DNA of 64,000 nucleotides from Streptomyces triticagri (lineage in GTDB: Bacteria > Actinomycetota > Actinomycetes > Streptomycetales > Streptomycetaceae): assembly GCF_003429565.1 (NCBI RefSeq), contig NZ_QUAK01000194.1, positions 1-64,000 on the forward strand, given 5' to 3'. Both the position numbers and the translations under genes were made by a program. The stretch's first letter is position 1; each line of letters opens with the position of its first letter. The notes under the pieces were generated by a model that worked only from the letters and a program-made list of their open reading frames with translations, searched no databases and was not told where the DNA came from. This document shows, piece after piece, positions 56,650 through 64,000 of the stretch.

Positions 56650-58620
56650 TCAGCGCACCCGGATGGTGATCTCGCTGCCGCGTGGCGCCTCGTCCCCGCC
56701 GTCCACCGACTGGTCCCAGACCTTGTCGCCGATGAACCAGCTCTGGACCTTGACCTTGAAACCGGCGTCCTCGAGCTCCTGGCGTGCCTGGTCCTTCTGC
56801 TTGCCCTCGACGTCCGGGACCTCGACCATGTCCTGGCCCTTGGAGATCGTCAGGGTCACCTTGTCGCCGGTGGCGAGGCGCCGGCCCTCGCCGGGGCTCT
56901 GGCGAGCGACGTCGCCCTCGTCCTCCTCGGAGAAGATCCGCTCGGGCTTCACCGTGACCTCGAGCCCGGCCCCCTCCAGCTCGCCGCGTGCGTCGTCCAG
57001 TGACTCGCCGACCACGTCCGGTACGTCGATCGGGCTGCCCTTGCTGACGGTGAGTGCGACCGCGGTGCCGGGCTTGCGCTTGCTGCCGGCGGCCGGCTCG
57101 GTGCTGATCACCGAGTTGCGCGGGACGTCCTCGCTGAAGGCGCGCTTGACCATCCCGGGCTCGAGGCTGCTCTTGTCCAGCTCCTTGCGGGCCTCGGAGA
57201 GGGTCTTGTTCTTCACGTTCGGCACCGTGACGATGCGGGGGCCGAGCGAGAGGGTGAGTGTCACCCGGTCGTTGCTGCGGATGCGGTCGCCGGCCTTCGG
57301 GTCGCTGTTCATCACCGTGCCCCGGGCGTAGGCGTCGCTGTACTTCCGGTCCACCTCGCGGACCGCGAGCCCGGCGTCCTCGAGGGTGGCCCTCGCCTGC
57401 TTCTCGGTCTTGCTGAGCAGCGGCGGTACGCGGGTGAACTGGCCCGAGTTGATGTACCAGACGCCCGCGCCCAGACCGAGGGCGAGCAGGACCGCGGTGA
57501 CGGTGATGAGCATGCCGCGGCGCGGACCGTGCCAGGCCCGCGCGAACCGGGAGCCCTTGGGTGGGCGGCCTCCGGGGGGAGCGGGCGGCATCTCGAAGCG
57601 GCTCGTCCTGTTGAGCTGCTCGTCCCCGGCGGAGCTCGAGGGCTCGGGAAGCCGGAGCTGTCGCGTGCGGGCGGCACCGGCTCCCGCCGCGGCCCGGGAG
57701 ATTACGCTGGTGCGGTCGTCCGTGTTGGTGTGCTCGGTGCTGCGGGCGCCCGGGGGCACCGCGTCCAGCTGGGCCTCGGTCAGGGTGCCGCGCGCCCGGC
57801 GGGTGTCCCCGAGGAGGGCGACCGCGTCCTGCGGGCGGAGCTCGGGATTGCGCGCCGTCCCGGCGGCCACCAGCTCGTCGAGTGCGTAGGGCAGGTCGGG
57901 GACGGCGGCGGACGGTGGGGGCACGTCCTCGTTGAGATGCAGGTAGAGCACCTGGGCGGGGGAGTCGCCGGCGTGCGGCTTGCCGCCGGTCAGCATCTCG
58001 TAGAGCACCACCCCGCAGGCGTAGACGTCGACGCGGGGGTCGACCGTGCCGGCCTCGATCTGCTCGGGAGCCAGATACGAGACGGTGCCGAGCACGGCAC
58101 CCGTGGTGTTCGTGACCGTGTCCACCGAGCGGACCAGGCCGAAGTCGGCCACCTTGACCCGGCCGTCGTCCCCGATCAGGACGTTCTCCGGCTTCATGTC
58201 GCGGTGCACGAAGCCGGCCCGGTGGGCGGCGCCGAGCGCGGCCAGGACCGGCTCCAGGATGTCCAGGGCGGCACGTGGCTGCAGTGCGCCCCGCTCGCGC
58301 AGCACGTCGCGCAGGGTGCAGCCCGCCACGTACTCCATCGCCAAGTACACGTAACTGCCGTCCGTGCCCTGGTCGTAGACCCCGACCACATTCGGGTGGG
58401 AGAGCCGCGCCACCGACTTGGCCTCACGGATGAAGCGCTCCACGAACGTGGCGTCCGCGGCGAGGGCGGGGTGCATCACCTTCAGCGCGAGCACGCGGTC
58501 GAGGCGGGTGTCCACGGCCCGGTAGACCGTGGCCATCCCGCCGACCGCGATGCGCGCATCGATGCGATACCGCTCGTCGAGCACCTGGCCGACGAGAGGG
58601 TCCTGGAGGGTCGTGTCCAC
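56650..58620 (-). CDS. PASTA-domain Ser/Thr protein kinase
   Basis: The 656-residue membrane kinase has a glycine loop (RIAVGGMATVYRA), ATP Lys47, catalytic HRD (139-141), DFG (159-161), a juxtamembrane linker, one helix at about residue 400 (ITVTAVLLALGLGAGVWYI) and four extracellular PASTA repeats that bind muropeptides or lipid II. It should couple cell-wall state to phosphorylation. GTG at 58620 is 7 nt after a TACACT -10 element (58628-58633), so likely leaderless. PknL occupies this place in Mycobacterium, near its reported substrate Rv2175c, whose homologue lies at 62589; PknL itself lacks PASTA domains. Confidence 0.93.
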   Translation of the reverse strand: MDTTLQDPLVGQVLDERYRIDARIAVGGMATVYRAVDTRLDRVLALKVMHPALAADATFVERFIREAKSVARLSHPNVVGVYDQGTDGSYVYLAMEYVAGCTLRDVLRERGALQPRAALDILEPVLAALGAAHRAGFVHRDMKPENVLIGDDGRVKVADFGLVRSVDTVTNTTGAVLGTVSYLAPEQIEAGTVDPRVDVYACGVVLYEMLTGGKPHAGDSPAQVLYLHLNEDVPPPSAAVPDLPYALDELVAAGTARNPELRPQDAVALLGDTRRARGTLTEAQLDAVPPGARSTEHTNTDDRTSVISRAAAGAGAARTRQLRLPEPSSSAGDEQLNRTSRFEMPPAPPGGRPPKGSRFARAWHGPRRGMLITVTAVLLALGLGAGVWYINSGQFTRVPPLLSKTEKQARATLEDAGLAVREVDRKYSDAYARGTVMNSDPKAGDRIRSNDRVTLTLSLGPRIVTVPNVKNKTLSEARKELDKSSLEPGMVKRAFSEDVPRNSVISTEPAAGSKRKPGTAVALTVSKGSPIDVPDVVGESLDDARGELEGAGLEVTVKPERIFSEEDEGDVARQSPGEGRRLATGDKVTLTISKGQDMVEVPDVEGKQKDQARQELEDAGFKVKVQSWFIGDKVWDQSVDGGDEAPRGSEITIRVR

Positions 58621-58729
58621 GCAGGTGAGTGTACGAGCCGCCGCCGACAGGGCCGTCCGCCCGGTGTGCTCGGGGCCCGCACTGCAGCGCAGCTGTGACC
58701 GTTCGGACGGTACTGACGGTCGGCAGACC

Positions 58730-59524
58730 TCAGAAAGCCGGTCGTTCCGGATCGAGTTGGGCCATACCGGACGTAGGCGATGATGCATGGGCGAAATGCC
58801 TCCGCGGGATCCGGCCCGCCCGGTGTGCGAGCCGCCCGGCCTCCACGGCGTGCCGCATCGCCTCGGCCATCAGGACCGGCTCCTGCGCACGGGTCACCGC
58901 CGAGGCGAGCATCACCGCGGAGCAACCGAGCTCCATCGCGAGCGCGGCGTCCGAAGCAGTGCCCGCTCCGGCGTCCAGAATCACGGGCACGCGCGCGTGC
59001 TCCGCGATCAGCTCGAAGTTGTGCGGATTGCGGATCCCGAGACCCGAGCCGATGGGGGAGCCGAGCGGCATGATCGCCGCGCAACCCACGTCCTGCAGCT
59101 TCCGGGCGACCACCGGGTCGTCGTTGGTGTACGGCAGGACCGTGAAACCGTCGTCGACCAGGGTCTCCGCCGCATCGATGGTCTCCACCGGGTCCGGCAG
59201 CAGGGTGCGCTCGTCCGCGATCACCTCCAGCTTCACCAGGTCGGTGCCGAGGGCCTCGCGGGCGAGCCGGGCGGTGAGCACCGCTTCGCCGGCCGTGAAG
59301 CAGCCCGCGGTGTTGGGCAGTACGCGGATGCCGAGCCGGTCCAGTACGGACAGCACCGAACCCTTCACGGTGGGGTCGACGCGGCGCATGGCCACCGTGG
59401 TGAGCTCGGTGCCGGACGCCAGGAGTGCGCGTTCCAGGACGTCGAGACTCGGGGCGCCTCCGGTGCCCATGATGAGCCGCGAGGTGAACGTGGTGGAACC
59501 GATGACCAGCGGATCGTCTGCCAT
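58730..59524 (-). CDS. thiG: Thiazole synthase (ThiG)
   Basis: Forms the thiazole phosphate of thiamine from deoxyxylulose phosphate, dehydroglycine and ThiS thiocarboxylate. The 264-residue TIM-barrel has the Schiff-base Lys region LVKLEVIAD, ERTLLPDPVETIDAAE and VILDAGAGTASDAALAMELG. The start is ATG at 59524, a few bases after the thiS stop. Third gene of the thiO-thiS-thiG operon under the TPP riboswitch. The stop overlaps nothing; the kinase gene starts 110 bp downstream. Confidence 0.95.
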   Translation of the reverse strand: MADDPLVIGSTTFTSRLIMGTGGAPSLDVLERALLASGTELTTVAMRRVDPTVKGSVLSVLDRLGIRVLPNTAGCFTAGEAVLTARLAREALGTDLVKLEVIADERTLLPDPVETIDAAETLVDDGFTVLPYTNDDPVVARKLQDVGCAAIMPLGSPIGSGLGIRNPHNFELIAEHARVPVILDAGAGTASDAALAMELGCSAVMLASAVTRAQEPVLMAEAMRHAVEAGRLAHRAGRIPRRHFAHASSPTSGMAQLDPERPAF

Positions 59525-59529
59525 GGCCG

Positions 59530-59781
59530 TCAGCCTCCCTGCACGGCGGTGAGGACCTCGATCCGGTCCCCGTCGGTGAGCGTGGTGCGGTCCCACTTCC
59601 CGCGCGGGACGACGGTCTCGTTGAGCGCGGCGGCGACGCCCGCCGGGGCTGCGCTCAGCGTGGCGACAAGGGCGGCGAGTGTGGTGCCTGGCTCCAGTGG
59701 GCGGGCCTCGCCGTTGACCGAGACGGTCGGGCCCGCATGGGCGGTGTCCACGGCAGGTTTTGTGTCGGCGGAAGGCTTCAT
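59530..59781 (-). CDS. thiS: Sulfur carrier protein ThiS
   Basis: The 83-residue protein ends in the GG motif (VLTAVQGG) that is adenylated by ThiF and converted to a thiocarboxylate. The ubiquitin-like fold begins at about residue 19 (TVSVNGEARPL). The N-terminal 18 residues are an extension (MKPSADTKPAVDTAHAGP) not needed for the fold, so translation could start later. Its ATG overlaps the thiO stop (59778-59781). No thiF is in the window. Confidence 0.9.
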   Translation of the reverse strand: MKPSADTKPAVDTAHAGPTVSVNGEARPLEPGTTLAALVATLSAAPAGVAAALNETVVPRGKWDRTTLTDGDRIEVLTAVQGG

Positions 59782-61010
59782 ACGGTCTGCTCCTCCTGCT
59801 GTTCCTGCTGTTCCTGCTGGGTGTGCCCGCTGTCGTGGTTCTGCCGGTCCCGTGCGGTGTGCGGCTCCGGCTGTACGAAGCGCGTCGGCGCGAAGGGGCG
59901 TACGGCGTCGGGCAGGTCGCCGGTCGTCAGGGCGTGCGCCATCGCGTCCCCGGTGACGGGGGTGAGCAGGACGCCGTTGCGGTAGTGGCCGGTCGCCAGG
60001 TGCAGACCGGGGAGCGCGGTCGGGCCGAGCAGCGGCGCATTGTCGGGCGATCCGGGGCGCAGGCCGGCCCGGGTCTCGGTCAGCGGCAGCTCGCTGAGTC
60101 CGGGCACGAGTTCGTGGGCGTCGCGCAGCAGCGAGTAGACGCCGCCCGCGGTGACCGTGGTGTCCCAGCCGAGCTCCTCGCTGGTGGCTCCGACCACCAG
60201 CTCGCCGCTCTCCCGCGGCACCAGGTACACCGAACTGCCGCGCACCACGGCCCGTACGGTCCGGCCGAGGAACGGCGTACGGCCCGGGGGCATCCGCAGA
60301 CGGAGCACCTGGCCCTTCACCGGCCGTACCGGCGGCAGTACGTGAGCCGGGACCCCGGCGAGGCGGCCGCTCAGACTGCCCGCGGCCAGCACCACCTGCC
60401 CGGCCGACAGGGCGGTGCCGTCGTCCAGCACGGCGCCGCGGGCCCTCTCGCCGGTCACCGTGAGCCGTACCGCACGCTGCCTGTGGAAGGTCACTCCGGC
60501 CCGCTCGCAGGCCGTGACCAGTGCGGCGGCGAGCCTGCGCGGATCGATCTGGTGGTCGCCGTCGACCCGCAGACCGCCGCGTACGCCGGGCGCCAGCATC
60601 GGCTCGAGGCGCCGGCACTCGCGCCCCGAGAGCCACTGCGAGTCGAGTCCGGAACGCTGCTGCAGGAGGTGCAGTTCCCGCAGCTCGGCTCGGTCGTCCG
60701 CGTCGAGCGCGACGGCCAGGGTGCCGCAGACGCGATGGCCGAGGGCCTGGCCTGCGGCCTCGCTGAGCTCGGCGGCGAAGTCCGGATAGCGCTGTGCGGA
60801 GGCCAGGTTGAGGGCGAGCAGCGCCTGCTCGCCGTGGTGCAGTTCGGTGACGGCGGCGAGCATGCCCGCCGCGACCTGGGCTGCGCCGCCGCCCGGAGAC
60901 GGATCGGCGACCGTCGTGGCGAGTCCGCGCTGTGCCGCTCGCCAGGCCGTGACCAGGCCGATGATTCCGCCCCCGATGACGAGGACGTCGGATGTGGTGC
61001 GCGCTGGCAT
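59778..61010 (-). CDS. thiO: Glycine oxidase (ThiO)
   Basis: FAD enzyme that oxidises glycine to the imine used for thiazole formation. The 410-residue protein has the FAD motif VLVIGGGIIGLVTAWRAAQRG, the GDHQIDPRRL segment and a final ATGHYRNGVLLTPVTGD. The last 20 residues are a Gln/Glu-rich tail. Start is ATG at 61010, with GGAGGAG at the 3' edge of the TPP riboswitch, so ligand binding can hide the ribosome site. Confidence 0.93.
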   Translation of the reverse strand: MPARTTSDVLVIGGGIIGLVTAWRAAQRGLATTVADPSPGGGAAQVAAGMLAAVTELHHGEQALLALNLASAQRYPDFAAELSEAAGQALGHRVCGTLAVALDADDRAELRELHLLQQRSGLDSQWLSGRECRRLEPMLAPGVRGGLRVDGDHQIDPRRLAAALVTACERAGVTFHRQRAVRLTVTGERARGAVLDDGTALSAGQVVLAAGSLSGRLAGVPAHVLPPVRPVKGQVLRLRMPPGRTPFLGRTVRAVVRGSSVYLVPRESGELVVGATSEELGWDTTVTAGGVYSLLRDAHELVPGLSELPLTETRAGLRPGSPDNAPLLGPTALPGLHLATGHYRNGVLLTPVTGDAMAHALTTGDLPDAVRPFAPTRFVQPEPHTARDRQNHDSGHTQQEQQEQQEEQTV

Positions 61011-61025
61011 GGGTGTCCCGCTCCT

Positions 61026-61112
61026 CCCTTCGCCGGCATGACCCGGATCAGGTTCGTACGGTCGGAGGCCGCGTCAGCCTCCCTCTCAGCCCGTGCGCCC
61101 GGGCTCCCGCGT
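61026..61112 (-). promoter_or_regulatory. TPP (THI-box) riboswitch
   Basis: On the minus strand the element has GGGCTGAGAGG, a variable stem (GGAGGC/GCCTCC) and the conserved GAACCTGATCCGGGTCATGC and CCGGCGAAGGGA. Thiamine diphosphate binding should close the ribosome site of thiO, which begins right at its 3' end. A TAGGCT -10-like hexamer lies at 61130-61135 on the same strand. Confidence 0.95.
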
Positions 61113-61274
61113 ATTGCTGCTGTCCGGCCAGCCTAGCTCCCGCCCGCAGGTCTCTGAAGGGCGGCGTACGCCGGTCCCGCGCGCGGGACGGCGGTTTCGG
61201 ACGCGGTCGACGGCCTCCCCGCGCGCGTGCCCCCCCCCGGCCGCGGCCTCGAGAAGGCATGCCCGCCCCGTGTC

Positions 61275-61289
61275 CTGACGATCCGTCAG
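61275..61289. promoter_or_regulatory. Candidate repressor operator before the FAD oxidoreductase
   Basis: CTGACG-ATC-CGTCAG is a perfect 6-bp-arm inverted repeat just upstream of the TACAGT -10 (61295-61300), where a TetR-type repressor would block the promoter. No such regulator is adjacent. Confidence 0.45.
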
Positions 61290-61306
61290 TTGATTACAGT
61301 GGCCGG

Positions 61307-62530
61307 GTGAGCGAGCAGACGCAGCAGGTGCGGCACGTCGTCATCGTCGGGGCGGGCATGGCGGGAGTACAGTCCGCCGTCGCCCTCAGGGAGGGCGGTT
61401 TCGCCGGGCGGGTGACCCTCATCGGTGCCGAGCCCCACCAGCCGTACGACAGGCCGCCGCTGTCCAAGGCGGTGCTCCTCGGGACGGCCGAGGGATCCGC
61501 CTTCGACGTCGACTTCGAGCAGCTCGACGTGGAGCTCCGGCTCGGTCTCTCCGTGACCGGCGTACGGCCCGCCGAGCACCGCCTGGACACCGTGGACGGG
61601 CCCGTCGCGTACGACGTGCTTGTGATCGCCACCGGCGCCGAGCCGCAGGCGCTGCCCGGCGCCGCGGGGGTCCCCGGCGTCCATCTCCTGCGCACCCTGG
61701 ACGACGCGGAGCGGCTGCGTCCGGTGCTCGCCGCGCAGCACGACATCGTCGTGGTGGGGGCGGGCTGGATCGGCGCCGAGTTCGCGACCGCGGCCCGTGC
61801 GGCAGGCTGCGCCGTCACCGTGGTCGAGGCGGCGGACCGGCCGCTGGCAGGAGCCCTGCCGGCGGAGGCCACCGAACCGATGGCGGCCTGGTACGCGGAG
61901 GCCGGCGTCGAACTGCGCCTCCACGCGCGCGTGACAGGCGTCGAGCACTCCGCCGTGGCCCTCGACGACGGCACCCGGGTGCCTGCCGGCGCGGTCGTCG
62001 TCGGCATCGGCGCCGTACCCGCCACCCGCTGGCTCGAGGACTCCGGCATCGCACTCGGCCAGGACGGCGAGGTCGTCACCGACGACCGTCTGCGCACCTC
62101 CGTGCCGGACGTCTACGCGGTCGGCGACTGCGCGTCCTTCCCGTCCGCCCGCTACGGCGCCCGCCTGCTCGTCCACCACTGGGACAACGCACTCCAGGGG
62201 CCCCGTACGGTCGCCGCGGAGATCCTCGGCCGGGCCCCGCAGGCGTACGACCCCGTGCCGTACTTCTGGTCCGAGCAGTTCGGCCGCTTCGTGCAGTACG
62301 CGGGGCATCACGCGGCGGCCGACACCACCGTCCGCCGCGGCGATCCGGACGGGCCGGCCTGGTCCCTGTGCTGGCTCAGGGACGGCGCCCTGGTCGCGCT
62401 GCTCGCCGTCGGACGGCCCCGCGACCTCGCCCAGGGACGCCGTCTGATCGAGTCGGGCGCCCCGCTGGACCCTGCATTGGTCGCCGATCCCGCCGTACCC
62501 CTGAAGAAGGCCGTCCTGGCGGCGGACTGA
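61307..62530 (+). CDS. FAD/NAD(P)-dependent ferredoxin reductase-like oxidoreductase
   Basis: The 407-residue protein has an FAD Rossmann motif VVIVGAGMAGVQSAVALREGG, the NAD motif DIVVVGAGWIGAEFATAAR and VYAVGDCASFPS before a C-terminal BenA-type reductase domain. Such enzymes (rubredoxin/ferredoxin reductases) feed electrons to P450s or dioxygenases; no partner is in view. GTG at 61307 is 6 nt after TACAGT, so leaderless. A 9-C run at 61230-61238 lies upstream, outside the gene. It is divergent from thiO. Confidence 0.9.
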   Translation: MSEQTQQVRHVVIVGAGMAGVQSAVALREGGFAGRVTLIGAEPHQPYDRPPLSKAVLLGTAEGSAFDVDFEQLDVELRLGLSVTGVRPAEHRLDTVDGPVAYDVLVIATGAEPQALPGAAGVPGVHLLRTLDDAERLRPVLAAQHDIVVVGAGWIGAEFATAARAAGCAVTVVEAADRPLAGALPAEATEPMAAWYAEAGVELRLHARVTGVEHSAVALDDGTRVPAGAVVVGIGAVPATRWLEDSGIALGQDGEVVTDDRLRTSVPDVYAVGDCASFPSARYGARLLVHHWDNALQGPRTVAAEILGRAPQAYDPVPYFWSEQFGRFVQYAGHHAAADTTVRRGDPDGPAWSLCWLRDGALVALLAVGRPRDLAQGRRLIESGAPLDPALVADPAVPLKKAVLAAD

Positions 62531-62588
62531 CCGCAAACGGTGGAGTGCCGGGTACCGACTGTCAGTCCCGGATGGCAGGCTTGTCCCT

Positions 62589-62954
62589 GTGACCGAGATT
62601 GACGCAAAGATCGATGCTCTCGTCCCCGCCTGGCTCACCCTCCCCGACATCGCCGAACGGCTCGGCGTCGAGGTGACCCGCGTCCGGCAGCTGGTCAAGG
62701 AGGGCCAGCTGATCGCCGTACGCCGTGGTGAGAACAGGGCGCTTCAGGTACCCGCCGCCTTCATCGACGGCGAAAAGATCGTCAAGGGCCTCGCCGGCCT
62801 CCTGACGCTCCTGAGGGACGACGGCTTCACCGACGAAGAGACCCTGGAGTGGCTCTTCACTCCCGACGACACCCTGCCCGGTACCCCCGCTCAGGCCCTG
62901 AGCGAGAATCGCGGCACGGAGGTGAAGCGCCGAGCACAGGCGCTCGCCGTCTAG
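62589..62954 (+). CDS. Rv2175c-family DNA-binding protein
   Basis: The 121-residue protein has a winged helix-turn-helix (LTLPDIAERLGVEVTRVRQLVKEGQLIAVR) and a C-terminal helical part (LAGLLTLLRDDGFTDEETLEWLF). Rv2175c of M. tuberculosis is a DNA-binding protein reported to be phosphorylated by PknL on an N-terminal Thr; here Thr2 (VTEID...) could be such a site. GTG at 62589 is the start. A PASTA kinase lies 4 kb away on the other strand. A 23-bp inverted repeat follows 3 bp after its stop. Confidence 0.88.
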   Translation: MTEIDAKIDALVPAWLTLPDIAERLGVEVTRVRQLVKEGQLIAVRRGENRALQVPAAFIDGEKIVKGLAGLLTLLRDDGFTDEETLEWLFTPDDTLPGTPAQALSENRGTEVKRRAQALAV

Positions 62955-62956
62955 GG

Positions 62957-63021
62957 GGGTGTCTGACAAATCCAGTGCGGTGCCCGCGGTGTTCGGCACG
63001 CACTGGATTTGTCAGACACCC
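62957..63021. repeat. Perfect 23-bp inverted repeat with 19-bp loop
   Basis: Arms 62957-62979 and 62999-63021 are exact reverse complements; the arm starts GGGTGTCTGACAAATCCAGT. It directly follows the Rv2175c-like gene and may be its terminator, but its length, perfection and AT-rich core look like the paired ends of a small mobile element or MITE remnant. Further dyads follow at 63025-63060 and 63070-63110. Confidence 0.8.
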
Positions 63022-63138
63022 GCAGGAACCGGCCGGACCGGTAACCGGACCGGTTGTTCCGACGCACAGCCGGTCCGCGGACGAGCCCACACCGGGCGGT
63101 CCGCGGACCGGGCCGACACGCACCTGGGGGATCGTTCC

Positions 63139-63777
63139 TTGTCACGCGCGCCGCTCGCCGATGCCCGGCTCTACCTCTGCACCGACGCCCGCAAGGACAA
63201 GGGTGACCTCCCGCAGTTCCTGGACGCGGCCCTGTCAGGCGGTGTGGACATCGTCCAGCTGCGCGACAAGGGCATCGAGGCGGCCGAGGAGCTGGAGCTG
63301 CTCGCCGTCTTTGCGGACGCCTGCAAGCGGCACGGCAAGCTCCTCGCGGTGAACGACCGCGCGGACATCGCCCACGCCTCCGGCGCCGATGTACTGCACC
63401 TCGGACAGGGCGACCTGCCGGTGCCCGCGGCCCGTGCCCTGATCGGCGCGGCCCCGCTGATCGGCCGCTCCACGCACAGCGAGGCGGAGGCCGCCGCGGC
63501 CGCCGTCCAGGACGGCGTGGACTACTTCTGCACGGGACCGTGCTGGCCCACCCCCACCAAGCCCGGCCGTCACGCCCCCGGCCTCGACCTCGTGCGGTAC
63601 GCGGCGTCGCTCGCCACCGACCGCCCGTGGTTCGCGATCGGCGGCATCGACGCGGGGAATCTGGACCAGGTCATCGAGGCCGGCGCCCGCCGGGCCGTGG
63701 TGGTGCGCGCGATCACCGAGGCGGACGACCCGGCGGCCGCGGCGTCCGACCTGGCAGCGCGGCTGCGCGCGGCCTGA
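63139..63777 (+). CDS. thiE: Thiamine-phosphate synthase (ThiE)
   Basis: Joins HMP diphosphate and thiazole phosphate to thiamine phosphate. The 212-residue TIM-barrel has RLYLCTDARKDKGDLPQFLD, GGVDIVQLRDKGIEAAEE, KLLAVNDRADIAHASGADVLHLGQGDLP, the GRSTHS loop and FAIGGIDAGNLDQVIEAGARR. TTG at 63139 is the likely start, with GGGGG 8 nt upstream; an upstream in-frame extension would be encoded in the inverted repeat and is rejected. I see no TPP riboswitch here, unlike thiO. Confidence 0.93.
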   Translation: MSRAPLADARLYLCTDARKDKGDLPQFLDAALSGGVDIVQLRDKGIEAAEELELLAVFADACKRHGKLLAVNDRADIAHASGADVLHLGQGDLPVPAARALIGAAPLIGRSTHSEAEAAAAAVQDGVDYFCTGPCWPTPTKPGRHAPGLDLVRYAASLATDRPWFAIGGIDAGNLDQVIEAGARRAVVVRAITEADDPAAAASDLAARLRAA

Positions 63778-63806
63778 GCTCGGCCGCACGGCCCGACCCG
63801 CCGCCG

Positions 63807-63834
63807 TGATCCGTACGTCATGATCCGTACGTCA
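63807..63834. repeat. 14-bp tandem direct repeat
   Basis: TGATCCGTACGTCA occurs twice head to tail (63807-63820 and 63821-63834) and a third partial copy follows. It lies between thiE and metF. Confidence 0.6.
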
Positions 63835-63949
63835 TGATGGGTACGCGGTGATCGGCGCTCCTGTCCGAGGAGTGGACAAGAAACCGTCAATGCGGACATT
63901 TGTCCTTTGCGTGGTTGGGGTGGCCCGAGAGCCTGGCTAACCTGCCCGT

Positions 63950-64000
63950 ATGGCCCTAGGCAATGCTTCCACCAGGACGGACCGCGCCCTGACGGTGCGT
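63950..64000 (+). CDS. metF: 5' end of probable metF (methylenetetrahydrofolate reductase), partial
   Basis: Seventeen codons (MALGNASTRTDRALTVR) are visible before the window ends. The start resembles, from memory, the N terminus of Streptomyces MetF, and metF follows thiE in S. coelicolor. A TAACCT -10 at 63938-63943 lies 6 nt before the ATG, so the mRNA is probably leaderless. MetF makes methyl-THF for methionine synthesis. The call rests on a few residues and place. Confidence 0.5.
   Translation, partial: MALGNASTRTDRALTVR

Noticed and set aside
61230..61238. Run of nine C as a phase-variation tract
   Set aside because: It lies outside any gene, about 70 bp before the FAD oxidoreductase promoter; a slip would not change a frame. 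Could also be a sequencing artefact.
1..64000. CRISPR array, tRNA, rRNA, transposase, integrase or prophage
   Set aside because: No regularly spaced repeats, no cloverleaf or rRNA segments and no transposase or phage proteins were seen.

Overview
The window looks like a core chromosomal segment of a Streptomyces or a very close relative. Evidence: very high GC, strong third-position GC bias that creates long antisense shadow frames, frequent GTG/TTG starts, many promoters with a TANNNT -10 element 6-8 nt before the start codon (leaderless mRNAs), and a gene set that includes geosmin synthase, MacRS-type regulators, an actinobacterial bcc-aa3 respiratory operon, a SAM-IV riboswitch and a DmdR-type iron box. 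From memory, the gene order resembles the S. coelicolor interval around SCO2103-SCO2162. Part of it (erpA, adoK, glycerate kinase, ctaC/ctaE/qcrCAB, trpD, NlpC/P60, pimB', fadD15, SRPBCC, ArsA-like, AGPAT, DAHP synthase, Ser/Thr kinase, Rv2175c-like) is also clustered in Mycobacterium (Rv2175c-Rv2205c). No search was run to confirm either comparison.

Layout. 0-6.5 kb: nadA and erpA (Fe-S/NAD), a secreted hypothetical protein, adenosine kinase, and a cysteine desulfurase fused to a TusA domain. 6.9-16.3 kb: aerobic respiration, ctaC-ctaD-ctaF, an L,D-transpeptidase, a receiver-like protein, then ctaE and the overlapping qcrC-qcrA-qcrB. 16.4-20.7 kb: trpD, a dispersed-repeat cluster, a SAM-IV riboswitch leading a SufS-like enzyme, and glycerate kinase. 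20.7-27.9 kb: an SLC13 permease, a two-component system with an acidic secreted partner, a stand-alone Lrp ligand domain, a rhomboid protease, a zinc ribbon and a NYN-domain protein. 28-38 kb: envelope genes (two tandem NlpC/P60 hydrolases, a lipoprotein metallopeptidase, a PimB-like mannosyltransferase, a long-chain acyl-CoA ligase), a phosphoesterase, a SRPBCC protein and an ArsA-like ATPase. 38-47.4 kb: DUF5304, glucokinase, an EEP hydrolase, geosmin synthase, a membrane hypothetical, an esterase, an acyltransferase and MacS/MacR. 47.5-53.3 kb: phosphofructokinase, D-2-hydroxyacid dehydrogenase, a TrpE-TrpG fusion behind a trp attenuator, and class II DAHP synthase. 53.4-64 kb: bfd and bfr, a sulfite-oxidase-like Moco protein, a His-rich DUF4396 membrane protein behind a CsoR-like site, an endonuclease IV family protein, a PASTA kinase, thiO-thiS-thiG under a TPP riboswitch, an FAD oxidoreductase, an Rv2175c-like DNA-binding protein, thiE and the start of a probable metF.

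The genes group into energy metabolism (cta/qcr, glk, pfk, ldh), aromatic amino acid supply (aroH-type, trpEG, trpD), sulfur and Fe-S chemistry (two cysteine desulfurases, erpA, bfd/bfr, thi genes, Moco protein) and cell envelope growth (NlpC/P60, PimB-like, FadD, AGPAT, LDT, PASTA kinase). There is no prophage, IS transposase, CRISPR array, rRNA or tRNA that I can see, and no clear new multi-gene system. The items most worth attention are regulatory: the ctaE start-codon palindrome, the tandem AT-rich operators near bfr, the leaderless WWW trp attenuator, the SAM-IV leader with a small uORF, the CsoR-like and CRP-like sites, and the perfect 23-bp inverted repeat before thiE.
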